64,000 nt of DNA, taken from the NCBI GenBank assembly GCA_964484205.1, contig CAZAEZ010000007.1, positions 88,703-152,702 of the forward strand. The letters are read 5' to 3'. The stretch comes from M3007 sp964484205 (lineage in GTDB: Bacteria; Bacteroidota; Bacteroidia; Chitinophagales; Saprospiraceae). The position numbers and the translations under genes are program-made. The notes under the pieces were generated by a model that worked only from the letters and a program-made list of their open reading frames with translations, was not told the origin of the DNA and searched no databases. This document shows positions 27,288 through 34,433 of the stretch, piece by piece (the stretch's first letter is position 1; every line of letters starts with the position of its first letter).

Positions 27288-28449
27288 AAATGATAAAATA
27301 CCCTTGCTTTCCTTCTTTACCGGCGGCGGTTTTTTGGACATGGGGTTCGAGCGGACAGAACATTTTAAAACGGTATGGACCAACGAATGTGATGTCACAT
27401 TTGGAAAATTCTATGAGCAAGGGTTCAGTTCCTGGCTGGCAGAAGAAATGGGCGATAATTTAGGCCGTAGGATTTCAAATACCAGTAAGGTGCAAGAATT
27501 GTCTGCCGACCAAATTCTGGAAGAATCTTTTGGAGCAGAAGGCAAGCCGGAATCTTTTGGTATCATTGGTGGGCCGCCTTGCCAAGACTTTAGCTCAATG
27601 GGTAAAAAGAACGGCTTCAACGGTGACCGGGGGAAACTGACAAAGGAATTTTTGACAAAAGTAAAGGAAATAGTGCCTTCCTTTTTCGTTATGGAAAACG
27701 TAGCTGGGCTTGTCCATGTTAAGAAAACCCGGAAGGTTTTTTATGAACACCTCGATACTTTACGGGATTCTTATTATATCGATCACTTCATTCTGAACGC
27801 TTTGCACTATGGAACTCCTCAATTCAGGGAACGGGTGTTCGTTGTAGGCATCCTACAGAAACTGGTGATAAATCCAGATGCTAGGTTTCATTTTGGAGAA
27901 GGCTGGTTCAATCAACCTGCCAAAGAATATCCGGATGCCCTTTCTTGGCAAATACCATCTCCCAGCCCATTTGGCCAACCTATTGATAAGCAAGGAAATA
28001 TCCCCCTGCATTTGTGCGTAGAGAGTTGCCTTGTACAAGATGAAGAAATGCTTAATATCCCTAATGCAAATGAGTACCTCAAGTTACATACAGACAAAAA
28101 CAAGTTAGAGAATATTAAAGAGGGCGAAACCAACCGCCCCTCATTTAAGCGTCTTCACCGTTTCAAATACAGTCCAACGGTTTGTTATGGGAACAATGAG
28201 GTTCACCTCCACCCTTACCGTCAACGGCGCCTGTCGGTACGTGAAGCGTTGCGTTTACAGGGCGTACCGGATAGTTATGTTTTGCCTTTGGGAGGACAAT
28301 TAACTCAAAAGTTTAAAATGATAGGGAACGGCGTACCTGTACCAGTATCAGAAGCAGTTGCCAGAGCTTTATACCAGTTTTTAATTAAGCATAACACTAT
28401 TCACAAAGGAGAACACATTGGACATTTGGTCGAAGAAAAAACGGAGTGA
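27277..28449 (+). CDS. DNA (cytosine-5)-methyltransferase
   Basis: A 390-residue C5 methylase with motif I FFTGGGFLDMG (13-23), catalytic motif IV GGPPCQDFS (98-106, nucleophile Cys102), ENV (140-142), QFRERVF, and C-terminal motifs IX and X (RxxxxxEALRLQGVPDSY; QKFKMIGNGVPVPV). I chose ATG 27277, 11 bases inside the nuclease gene, because the conserved N terminus begins there; the longer frame is only overlap. It probably marks host DNA at the site attacked by the cassette, as DruM does in Druantia type II, or forms an R-M pair with the HNH gene. The adjacent vsr supports 5mC as the product. Confidence 0.93.
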   Translation: MLSENDKIPLLSFFTGGGFLDMGFERTEHFKTVWTNECDVTFGKFYEQGFSSWLAEEMGDNLGRRISNTSKVQELSADQILEESFGAEGKPESFGIIGGPPCQDFSSMGKKNGFNGDRGKLTKEFLTKVKEIVPSFFVMENVAGLVHVKKTRKVFYEHLDTLRDSYYIDHFILNALHYGTPQFRERVFVVGILQKLVINPDARFHFGEGWFNQPAKEYPDALSWQIPSPSPFGQPIDKQGNIPLHLCVESCLVQDEEMLNIPNANEYLKLHTDKNKLENIKEGETNRPSFKRLHRFKYSPTVCYGNNEVHLHPYRQRRLSVREALRLQGVPDSYVLPLGGQLTQKFKMIGNGVPVPVSEAVARALYQFLIKHNTIHKGEHIGHLVEEKTE

Positions 28450-28846
28450 AGTTATGTCAAAGATCCGCTCAAAGGATACAAAACCTGAGCGGGTTGTGCG
28501 CAGTGCCTTGCATAAGTTAGGCTTCCGCTTCCGTATCCATAAAAAAGACCTTCCTGGGAAACCTGATATTGTCCTGTCAAAATACCAAACAGTTATTTTT
28601 GTACATGGCTGTTTTTGGCATTATCACCAAGATTGCAGGGAAGGTCGGATACCCTCTACAAACTCTCATTTTTGGAAAGAAAAACTAGAGAAAAACGTGG
28701 CCAAAGATCAGCGCCATCAATTGGCATTAAAGGCATTAGGATGGCGGGTAATTGTTGTTTGGGAGTGTGAGTTGAATACTCAAGAATTGTTTTTGCACAC
28801 AATTGAAAATCTAGTGAATCAAATAATAAGTTCAGATACTAAGTAA
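28418..28846 (+). CDS. vsr: Very short patch repair (Vsr) endonuclease
   Basis: A 142-residue protein with all Vsr signatures: MSKIRSKDTKPE (13-24), LPGKPDIV (45-52, catalytic Asp50), VHGCFWH (62-68) and the HFWKEKL block (84-90). It nicks 5' of T in T:G mismatches that arise from deamination of 5-methylcytosine, limiting mutation at the methylase site. The start is a TTG at 28418, backed by a rare clear ribosome site (AAAGGAG just upstream), and overlaps the methylase gene by 32 bases. This tight coupling ties its expression to the methylase. Confidence 0.95.
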   Translation: MDIWSKKKRSEVMSKIRSKDTKPERVVRSALHKLGFRFRIHKKDLPGKPDIVLSKYQTVIFVHGCFWHYHQDCREGRIPSTNSHFWKEKLEKNVAKDQRHQLALKALGWRVIVVWECELNTQELFLHTIENLVNQIISSDTK

Positions 28847-28857
28847 ATTTTTACGGC

Positions 28858-29409
28858 ATGGCATTATATAATACACCTTATGATGCTGCGAACACAGCAG
28901 TCAGGGCATATCTAACCAAGCTGGGTGAGTATTATTTGGGGTATTCATTTAACACATCAAGTGGCCGTGGATTGGCAACTTGGAGCAAAATTCGTGATAC
29001 AGTATTTAGTAGCAAATGCGCCTATTGTGGAGATGCTGCTCTCAAACTCCAGATGGATCATTTAATCATGTTTAACCGGGAACAATTTGGACTTCATCAC
29101 CCAGGTAATGTAGTGCCTTCTTGCGCTGCCTGTAACAAACGGACGAAGGACAAGAAAAGCATTTACAATACTTGGGAAACACATTTAAGCATTGTATGTG
29201 AGACAAACAATTGTAAGGATCAGTTTTTTGAGCGATGGAACCGAATAAAAAGCCACCATGAACAGGGAGAACTTGCTTATCCTAAACTGAAAGAGAGTGA
29301 AATGAAGGCAATCCGGATAATCGCCAACAACCTTTACGAACGCGTAAAAGGGGAATTTGATGCTGCGATAACTCTTTACCAAGAATTGGATAAAGAATTT
29401 ATCAAGTAG
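28858..29409 (+). CDS. HNH endonuclease, last gene of the cassette
   Basis: A 183-residue HNH nuclease. The metal-binding and catalytic core is CAYC (54-57), MDHL (66-69, His68), N84 in HPGN, and CAAC (89-92), the zinc-finger type of HNH fold. The N-terminal 50 residues may read DNA; the C-terminal 80 are helical. It follows vsr by 11 bases on the same strand. It may be the restriction enzyme paired with the 5mC methylase or an accessory nuclease of the helicase system; sequence alone does not separate these. Confidence 0.88.
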   Translation: MALYNTPYDAANTAVRAYLTKLGEYYLGYSFNTSSGRGLATWSKIRDTVFSSKCAYCGDAALKLQMDHLIMFNREQFGLHHPGNVVPSCAACNKRTKDKKSIYNTWETHLSIVCETNNCKDQFFERWNRIKSHHEQGELAYPKLKESEMKAIRIIANNLYERVKGEFDAAITLYQELDKEFIK

Positions 29410-29450
29410 CGTATTGAATTTGGTGTTTAGTGTGGTAATATGAAAGGCTG

Positions 29451-30089
29451 TTAAAGCCTCCACACCTTCCCCCCATCCAAATAAGCAGCCGAAAACCGAA
29501 ACCCAGAATCAACCAAATACCTCGTGTCTGTCTTCAGTAATTCAATAAACGCCAAGTGCTCCGCCCAATGCAGCCGCACCGAGCATCCCAGCGAGAACAT
29601 TCCGACAAATTTCGCCACATAATCCGGCCGGGTGCCGTGGTGGTTGATGCCCCAAGCGGGCATCAGCGGATCGCCGGTGCGTTTGAAGTCCCGGTTCCGG
29701 TCACGGTGGACCAGCATGGGGGCGCATTGCACCAGGGCGGGATGCGCCGGGTTGCTTTTGTGAAATCCGAGTTTCCAGCAGTTCCGGTATTGGGTGAGTT
29801 GGACTCGGGCTACGCCGCCCAGCTGCCGGGCTTGTGCGCTGTAGGTGGCCATGGCGCCGGGTTCTGTGGTACATACGGCTTGGTGGATGATTTCTGGAGC
29901 GCCGGAACCGGTAAAGCGCAGGAGCAGGCCGAGGTCGTTGAAGCGGTCGTTTTCGTCGCGGTTGGGCGTGCCGTCCAGGTTGGCGCCTTCGGCGTAGATG
30001 ATGTTGATTTCGCCAGGTTTGCGGAAGAGTTGGTAGCCTTGGCGCTCCATGTAGGCTACTAGTTTTTGGGCGTAGGGGTTGGGGTGCAT
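29451..30089 (-). CDS. Lysin-like protein of phage/cyanobacterial hypothetical family
   Basis: A 212-residue protein. Blocks such as INIIYAEGANLDGTPN, NDRFNDLGLLLRF, TTEPGA, ARVQLTQY and MLVHRDRNRDFKRTGD recur in uncharacterised phage and bacterial proteins that are often joined to peptidoglycan-binding modules; I recall this association and cannot verify it here. No signal peptide is seen, as in holin-dependent lysins. A longer in-frame extension to 30287 overlaps the HNH gene and is rejected; ATG 30089 starts the conserved part. It follows the holin-like genes of the particle module on the same strand, which fits a lysis or cell-wall role (inference). Confidence 0.7.
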   Translation of the reverse strand: MHPNPYAQKLVAYMERQGYQLFRKPGEINIIYAEGANLDGTPNRDENDRFNDLGLLLRFTGSGAPEIIHQAVCTTEPGAMATYSAQARQLGGVARVQLTQYRNCWKLGFHKSNPAHPALVQCAPMLVHRDRNRDFKRTGDPLMPAWGINHHGTRPDYVAKFVGMFSLGCSVRLHWAEHLAFIELLKTDTRYLVDSGFRFSAAYLDGGKVWRL

Positions 30090-30130
30090 GGTTTTGGGTT
30101 TTTTTTGGGGTGAAAGAATCGGGCTGGCAA

Positions 30131-30541
30131 CTACTCCGGAGGATGCTTTCCTGCAGCGTGTAATACAGCCCGTAAATTCATCAAGCCGGGCCGGTTTAGC
30201 TGTAAACGAATGACTGTAGCGCGGCCAGTGGGGGTTAAACCGATAATAGCAGTGAAGTTGGCGTTCCACCGGAAATGTTCGTCCCACACATCGGTACGCG
30301 GATTAAATAAAGGCACCATTTGGGCCGTCACCAAATCATAAGCGGCAGTGAACGTGTATTTGTAGTTGTTACAGCCCAAACACGACCAGGCGAGATTTTC
30401 CGGGTCATCGGTACCGCCTTGCGAAAGGGGTATTATGTGTTCTACGGAGAAAGGGTCATGCGATAATTTTGCCTGAGCGCGGCAATATTCACAGCAATCC
30501 CGGGCGCGATCCCGCGCGAGGGATCGTAATGCTTCGGTCAT
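30131..30541 (-). CDS. HNH endonuclease (small)
   Basis: A 136-residue HNH nuclease with CEYC (17-20), VEHIIPLSQGG (33-43, His35), N49 in DPENL and CLGC (54-57), then a C-terminal extension (HFRWN...I.GLTPTGRATV...LNLN-type) common in stand-alone bacterial HNH proteins. It overlaps the upstream 133-residue gene by ATGA, so the two form a pair. It could be a homing-type or defence nuclease; no DNA-recognition domain is visible. Confidence 0.88.
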   Translation of the reverse strand: MTEALRSLARDRARDCCEYCRAQAKLSHDPFSVEHIIPLSQGGTDDPENLAWSCLGCNNYKYTFTAAYDLVTAQMVPLFNPRTDVWDEHFRWNANFTAIIGLTPTGRATVIRLQLNRPGLMNLRAVLHAAGKHPPE

Positions 30542-30939
30542 GGGGTGTTTTTTTGAATTCCGAGGTCAAGCATAATTTGTTCCAACGATACGCCCCGCAA
30601 CTTGGCAAGGCCAACTACGTACTTCATCCGCTCTGCGTGAGCAATTTCAATCCGGTTGGTCAGTATGAGCAGTTTTTCGTACTCCGCATTGGACAACTGT
30701 TCTGCTTTGCGGCGTTCAACCAGCCGGTCATATTCCTCCAGTTCCTTCGGTTGAACATTCAGTTGGATGCGTTGTAATAACTCGTCTTCACTCAATTCAT
30801 CAGCATCGGGTTGATTAGAGCCGGAAAGACCAGACATCAAAACCTGAGTGATATATTGTTCCAAACTCACCCCCTGACGGGCCGCATCGTCCCGGAGCTG
30901 TTGCTCGATGGTTGGAGGAATTGCTAATGTTACAGACAT
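30538..30939 (-). CDS. Small partner of the HNH nuclease
   Basis: A 133-residue soluble protein. The N terminus (SVTLAIPPTIEQQLRDDAARQG) resembles the ribbon-helix-helix-like start of small antitoxin or UPF-type proteins; the rest is acidic and helical. Its stop overlaps the ATG of the HNH gene. Such small genes commonly precede HNH genes of this type. Antitoxin-like control of the nuclease is possible but unproven. Confidence 0.75.
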   Translation of the reverse strand: MSVTLAIPPTIEQQLRDDAARQGVSLEQYITQVLMSGLSGSNQPDADELSEDELLQRIQLNVQPKELEEYDRLVERRKAEQLSNAEYEKLLILTNRIEIAHAERMKYVVGLAKLRGVSLEQIMLDLGIQKNTP

Positions 30940-30957
30940 GCTTTAAAGTATTTTCCA

Positions 30958-30987
30958 CAAAAATAGAGCATATTTTGCAAGGTTCAA
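30958..30987 (-). promoter_or_regulatory. Promoter of the HNH pair
   Basis: On the minus strand TTG (30987-30985), 19 bases, then TATTTTTG (30965-30958), a perfect TAnnTTTG. The ATG is 18 bases downstream. It overlaps the end of the 43-residue membrane gene and gives the HNH pair its own start. Confidence 0.5.
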
Positions 30988-31115
30988 ACGCTTCGCCACC
31001 GGCGCAGCCATTCCACCACTGCCATCCCCAACCCAAGAAAAATCACCCCAATCAAAAAAGCCGCCACCAAATTCTCCCGAACCCACCGCGGATTCAAAAA
31101 CAACAAAGGAATCAT
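30984..31115 (-). CDS. 43-residue single-pass membrane microprotein
   Basis: The frame encodes a short N terminus, one strong membrane segment (about residues 17-36) and a basic C terminus (RRWRS), so the tail should be cytoplasmic. Its ATG overlaps the stop of the rhodanese gene (ATGA). The overlap and the clean hydrophobic profile support it as real. It is the last gene of the particle module. Confidence 0.65.
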   Translation of the reverse strand: MIPLLFLNPRWVRENLVAAFLIGVIFLGLGMAVVEWLRRWRSV

Positions 31116-31468
31116 ACCCCCAAAGTTTGCGCCCCAACAGGCAGTTTAAAATTACGCCCAATCTTCAATACCCACCCCTGATAAAGCCCGTTTTCAAGTT
31201 CCCGGACATCAGAAAAACCCAATTTCTGCAAAGCAACAAAAGCAAGCTGCGTCCGCTGACTCCCCGAAGGCCGCAAGCAACAAACTACAGTCAGGCAATC
31301 CTTGTACGGCCGCAGCAGTTCAGCATGTCGGGCAATCTGGTTGTATGAAATCTTCAAGCCCCCGGCATCGAGCGTAGCCTGGCGGTAAGACTCCCGCACG
31401 TCGATGCAAAGCACCGGCTGGCCGGCTGCCGTAAGCGCAAGTATTTCATCCCAGGAAATGGTTTTCAT
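31112..31468 (-). CDS. Single-domain rhodanese-like protein
   Basis: A 118-residue rhodanese domain: LCIDVRESYRQ near residue 20, and the loop VVCCLRPSGSQRT with a candidate active Cys near 62, then ALQKLGFSDVRELENGLYQGW, typical of the family. These enzymes carry persulphide sulphur on the Cys or act as redox/phosphatase-like modules. No signal peptide is seen. Why one sits among membrane particle genes is unclear; it could help Cys chemistry in the neighbouring Cys-rich proteins (inference). The ATG at 31468 is chosen because upstream sequence overlaps the next gene. Confidence 0.85.
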   Translation of the reverse strand: MKTISWDEILALTAAGQPVLCIDVRESYRQATLDAGGLKISYNQIARHAELLRPYKDCLTVVCCLRPSGSQRTQLAFVALQKLGFSDVRELENGLYQGWVLKIGRNFKLPVGAQTLGV

Positions 31469-31470
31469 GT

Positions 31471-32262
31471 TCAGAGGTCGTTGATAAATTGATCGCTTTT
31501 GCCGTCGCAGCGCATGCAGCCCTGGATGATCAGGGTATCGGGCAGCCCGCCCAGGGCGCTGCTCAGGTATTCCAGTGCGGGTTTGCGGTTGTACCATTGG
31601 CTGAGGCCTTTGGCGTTGTATTCTGACGGTTCGATGTTCACCGCTTTGAAAAAACCTTTTACGCGCGATTGCATGGCCGCCGTCCATTTGGACTTTGATA
31701 TGCCAAACACGGCGCGGATGGATTCGCTGTGGGCGTCTTTGCCGCCCTGGTAAGTGGGTTCCAGCCAATTGCCGGAAGTGAAGGACAGGCAAAACGCCGG
31801 TTTGGGCATATCCTGCGAAGGCACACCCACGATACTCCCGCAGCGTTTAGAGGCTTTCAACACCAACAGGTCGGGCAACTGGCCTTCCGGACTGTTCAGG
31901 TATTGCCAGATCAGTTTGGCGCCAAAATATTTCATCGTAAAATCCGAAGGCTCGACATCAACAGCCAGGAAAAAACCGCGCAGGCGGGCCTCAAAATCTT
32001 GCGTCCAATCGGCATCGGACACGTTCAAATAGGCTTTGGCGCCGGGCGGCGTTGCGGCAGTTTGGTAGCGCGGCAGGTTGTCCGGAATATTTTGGCAAGG
32101 AATGCCGGCGGACTGACCGCTACCATTCGGAGCCGGATTTTCGCCGCCTGGGTTACCATCTCCCGAATCGCCAGTGGCCGCAGGCGGAAACAACAGGCGG
32201 ATCAACAGTAGCAAGCCAATAGCGGCAGCAACAATGAGGGCGATATTCCGAACAGTATTCAT
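31471..32262 (-). CDS. Membrane-anchored protein with two internal repeats
   Basis: A 263-residue protein. An N-terminal membrane anchor (about 6-25) is followed by a Gly/Pro/Asn linker and two repeats of about 90 residues. Each repeat holds W-T, R-(L/V)-(R/K)-G-F-F-x-A-V-(D/N)-(V/I)-E-P-S-(D/E)-(F/Y), then L-P-D-x-L-(V/I)-(L/I) and ends in (K/M)RC. The paired Cys could form disulphides outside the cytoplasm. The upstream extension to 32502 overlaps the next gene and is rejected. Its stop is 2 bases before the rhodanese ATG, and its ATG overlaps the stop of the 95-residue gene. It is a candidate particle or envelope component. Confidence 0.8.
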   Translation of the reverse strand: MNTVRNIALIVAAAIGLLLLIRLLFPPAATGDSGDGNPGGENPAPNGSGQSAGIPCQNIPDNLPRYQTAATPPGAKAYLNVSDADWTQDFEARLRGFFLAVDVEPSDFTMKYFGAKLIWQYLNSPEGQLPDLLVLKASKRCGSIVGVPSQDMPKPAFCLSFTSGNWLEPTYQGGKDAHSESIRAVFGISKSKWTAAMQSRVKGFFKAVNIEPSEYNAKGLSQWYNRKPALEYLSSALGGLPDTLIIQGCMRCDGKSDQFINDL

Positions 32263-32546
32263 GCGCGTTTTTTGAGGATGATGGCCAGGATCAACAGGGC
32301 AATGATGCCCAAACCGGCGTAAATCAAAATGGTGTCGGTCTTTTGGCGATGCTCTCGAATCGGGGCAAAGGGATCGCGGAAAACAGGCTGGGCGTTGAGT
32401 AATTGCTGGAAATAAGCCTGCGCCGAAATGATTCCCGGCTGCAAAGCCGTTTGCACCAGCTCGAAGGCGCTGCCGATAGCCTGCAACAGAGCAGTTGCCC
32501 AATCCGCAGGCACACCCGTTTGTGTCACTTGCCCCGTTTGCTCCAT
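32259..32546 (-). CDS. Small tail-anchored membrane protein (95 aa)
   Basis: Residues 1-70 are polar and helical; a strong membrane segment (about 73-92) with KKRA at the end gives a C-terminal anchor. This layout (polar head, linker, C-terminal membrane helix, basic tail) recurs in the neighbouring genes. It overlaps the genes on both sides by 4 and 22 bases. Confidence 0.75.
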   Translation of the reverse strand: MEQTGQVTQTGVPADWATALLQAIGSAFELVQTALQPGIISAQAYFQQLLNAQPVFRDPFAPIREHRQKTDTILIYAGLGIIALLILAIILKKRA

Positions 32547-32962
32547 AGTACGATCAGTAAAATCAAAATGAGCAGCCCGATAAACAGCAGGATTTGCCGG
32601 TTAGCGGTGCTGGATTGACTGGCAGCCGCATTGACCTGGCCTACTTTGGTCTGGCTCTCCGGCACGCCGCAGACGTTCACCCCGAAGTAGTCGACCAGGG
32701 TCACCGGATCGAAATTGTTGCACAGGTACTCATCCACGGACGGATAGGCGGGGGGATACTTCGGGTCGTTTTCCGCGCGGTGGCAATGGCCCAGGCAGAC
32801 ATCGTACAACAGAAATCCCGAAGGCCCGAGGGCCTTGAGGCTGCTGCAACTTTCCTCGAAGCAGCGCTGCACCCGGCGGCAGTTGTTGCGCCGCTTTTTA
32901 TTGAACAGATGCTTCCAGCCGCAGTTGTCATCCGGGCAGATGTCGTGTCCGCACTTGGCCAT
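32525..32962 (-). CDS. Cys-rich tail-anchored membrane protein (145 aa)
   Basis: The head carries about nine Cys (CGHDIC, DNCGW, CRRVQRCFEESC, CLGHC, LCNNF, NVCG), suggesting zinc binding or disulphides. After an Ala/Ser/Gln linker comes one membrane helix (about 122-140) and the basic end KRGK. No homologue is recognised. It is a member of the membrane-protein run of the particle module. Confidence 0.75.
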   Translation of the reverse strand: MAKCGHDICPDDNCGWKHLFNKKRRNNCRRVQRCFEESCSSLKALGPSGFLLYDVCLGHCHRAENDPKYPPAYPSVDEYLCNNFDPVTLVDYFGVNVCGVPESQTKVGQVNAAASQSSTANRQILLFIGLLILILLIVLWSKRGK

Positions 32963-32976
32963 GGTTCAGGGGTTTA

Positions 32977-33108
32977 TCAGCCGGCTTGTTTTTTCTTTTT
33001 CAGGTACCACCAGGTCAGGCCGCCGAGGGCTGCGAGGGCCAGGATTAGGTAGAGCCATTTTTGGGAACAGGGGCAGGATTTGTTTTGGTCGTCTTTGCAG
33101 GTGCACAT
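32977..33108 (-). CDS. 43-residue Cys-rich membrane microprotein
   Basis: The N terminus MCTCKDDQNKSCPC holds four Cys; one membrane helix (about 19-35) and the basic tail KKKKQAG follow. It has the same head-helix-basic-tail plan as its neighbours, which supports it despite its size. It lies 14 bases upstream of the 145-residue gene. Confidence 0.65.
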   Translation of the reverse strand: MCTCKDDQNKSCPCSQKWLYLILALAALGGLTWWYLKKKKQAG

Positions 33109-33139
33109 AGAAGTTGCCAGTTTATGAAGTTAAGTTTGG

Positions 33140-33463
33140 TTATTTTGGTCGGCGGAGCAGTAAAACCAATAACACCAGTACAACGAGGGCAATGAGTATC
33201 CAAACCCAAACAGGCATCTTAGAAGCCGAAGGCGCAGGGGCAGGCGGTGCAGGATTCGAACCAGGCGACTGTTTCCCTTTCTGCGCAGACTCCCAAATGG
33301 TGCCCACGCCGATAAGGATATCCGGCAAGTTTGCCTTCATCCAATCCCAAAAGCCGCCACCTTTTTGGGGCAAGGGCGTGCCGTCCGGCCCGACGCCCGT
33401 TTCATTTCCAAAAACGTAGGTGCATTCGCCGTTTACTTCGATATAGCCGTTTGGACATGCCAT
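33140..33463 (-). CDS. Small tail-anchored membrane protein (107 aa)
   Basis: The N terminus MACPNGYIEVNGECTYVFG resembles short Cys loops at the head of phage structural proteins. A GFWDWMKANLPDILIGVG amphipathic helix, a Pro/Ala/Ser linker and a C-terminal membrane helix (about 84-103) ending in RRPK follow. It lies alone between the 43-residue gene and a REP-like repeat. Confidence 0.75.
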   Translation of the reverse strand: MACPNGYIEVNGECTYVFGNETGVGPDGTPLPQKGGGFWDWMKANLPDILIGVGTIWESAQKGKQSPGSNPAPPAPAPSASKMPVWVWILIALVVLVLLVLLLRRPK

Positions 33464-33489
33464 GTTGTTTGGTTTTTTGTGAGGGTTTT

Positions 33490-33573
33490 ACCGCAAAGAC
33501 GCTGAGACGCGAAGGCCCGCGAAGGTTTTTATAAAATCCTTGGCGAACCTCCGCGTCTTAGCGACTTAGCGGT
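33490..33573. repeat. REP-like imperfect inverted repeat
   Basis: Two 26-base arms (33490-33515 and 33548-33573) match at 21 of 26 positions when one is complemented (ACCGC.AAG.CGCT.AGACGCG.AGG). Such CGCAAAGACGC / GCGTCTTAGCG dispersed repeats are common between genes in Bacteroidota. The transcript would fold into a long hairpin, perhaps setting expression between the flanking structural genes. Confidence 0.7.
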
Positions 33574-33579
33574 GAAAAA

Positions 33580-34050
33580 CTACCCGGGTTTGACACTCTG
33601 AAAGAAATTCCAATCCTTGCCCAGCACCTTACCGAACACCGGCACGCCGTACTTGAGCACATTGTAGATCAGGCCGGCATAAGCGAAGTTGGGCAGGAAC
33701 TGGTTGATCACATACTCAAAACTCTCCTGGGTCAGAAAGCCCATTTTGAAGGTCGCGGCGCCGCCGACCACCAGCAAGGCCGCAGCCCCGCTACGAATAA
33801 AAGTCTTGGGAATACGGCGGAGGCCCGGAATAGCGCCGGCAAACAAGCCGAGCAGGATGGTGATGGCCACTTCCACGCTGTTGGTGGCCGAGGGCGTGAC
33901 AAAGGACGTGGGATCGTCAAAATTGACCACGCCCAGACTGTCGATGGCGCTGCCGAGCGAATCGGGGCCGGCAAAGGTGCAGACGGAGCCGACCAAGACC
34001 AGAAGGGCGGTGGAGAGGCTGATTTTCAGGGAAATGAAGAAACGTTTCAT
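33580..34050 (-). CDS. Membrane protein with signal peptide, holin-like (156 aa)
   Basis: A signal peptide (MKRFFISLKISLSTALLVLVG...TFA) is followed by an acidic stretch (about 28-55) and three hydrophobic segments (about 60-78, 86-108, 120-140) with Gly/Ala-rich faces. This fits a small integral membrane protein such as a holin or a membrane ring component. It precedes the REP-like repeat and follows the 108-residue membrane protein. Confidence 0.75.
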   Translation of the reverse strand: MKRFFISLKISLSTALLVLVGSVCTFAGPDSLGSAIDSLGVVNFDDPTSFVTPSATNSVEVAITILLGLFAGAIPGLRRIPKTFIRSGAAALLVVGGAATFKMGFLTQESFEYVINQFLPNFAYAGLIYNVLKYGVPVFGKVLGKDWNFFQSVKPG

Positions 34051-34083
34051 TGGGTGTTGAATTTATTTTTGAGGTGAATACTA

Positions 34084-34410
34084 CTATTTCGGTTTCTCGG
34101 ATTCATCCAGGGCGGCTTGCTCAACTTTATCTGCGGCCCGGTTGGCGAAGTACTGGAATCGGTTCATCCAGTGCTGGCAGGTAGCGCCCAGGATGGAAGT
34201 AATGCTGCATACCACATTGGTTGGCCACTGCGGTAATGCGTAGGTGAGCACACTTCCGGCGATAAAACCCACCACCCCAGCCAGGCCAATGCTGGCCAGC
34301 ATGGTCAGCCAACTCATTTCCTTTTTAACCACCTTGGGCAAGGACAGAAACACCCAGCCTAAAATGGCGGCGGCAACGTGGGCGGCAGTTTTTTCAAAAT
34401 TCTCGAACAT
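34084..34410 (-). CDS. Holin-like membrane protein (108 aa)
   Basis: Hydrophobic helices at about 10-24, 33-56 and 63-78 (AGVVGFIAGSVLTYALP) and a charged C terminus (DKVEQAALDESEKPK) match the size and layout of phage holins. No signal peptide is seen. Its position just after the fibre genes is usual for lysis genes in phages. Family membership is not proven. Confidence 0.7.
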   Translation of the reverse strand: MFENFEKTAAHVAAAILGWVFLSLPKVVKKEMSWLTMLASIGLAGVVGFIAGSVLTYALPQWPTNVVCSITSILGATCQHWMNRFQYFANRAADKVEQAALDESEKPK

Positions 34411-34433
34411 GCGTTTTGGGGTACTGGGGTGTG

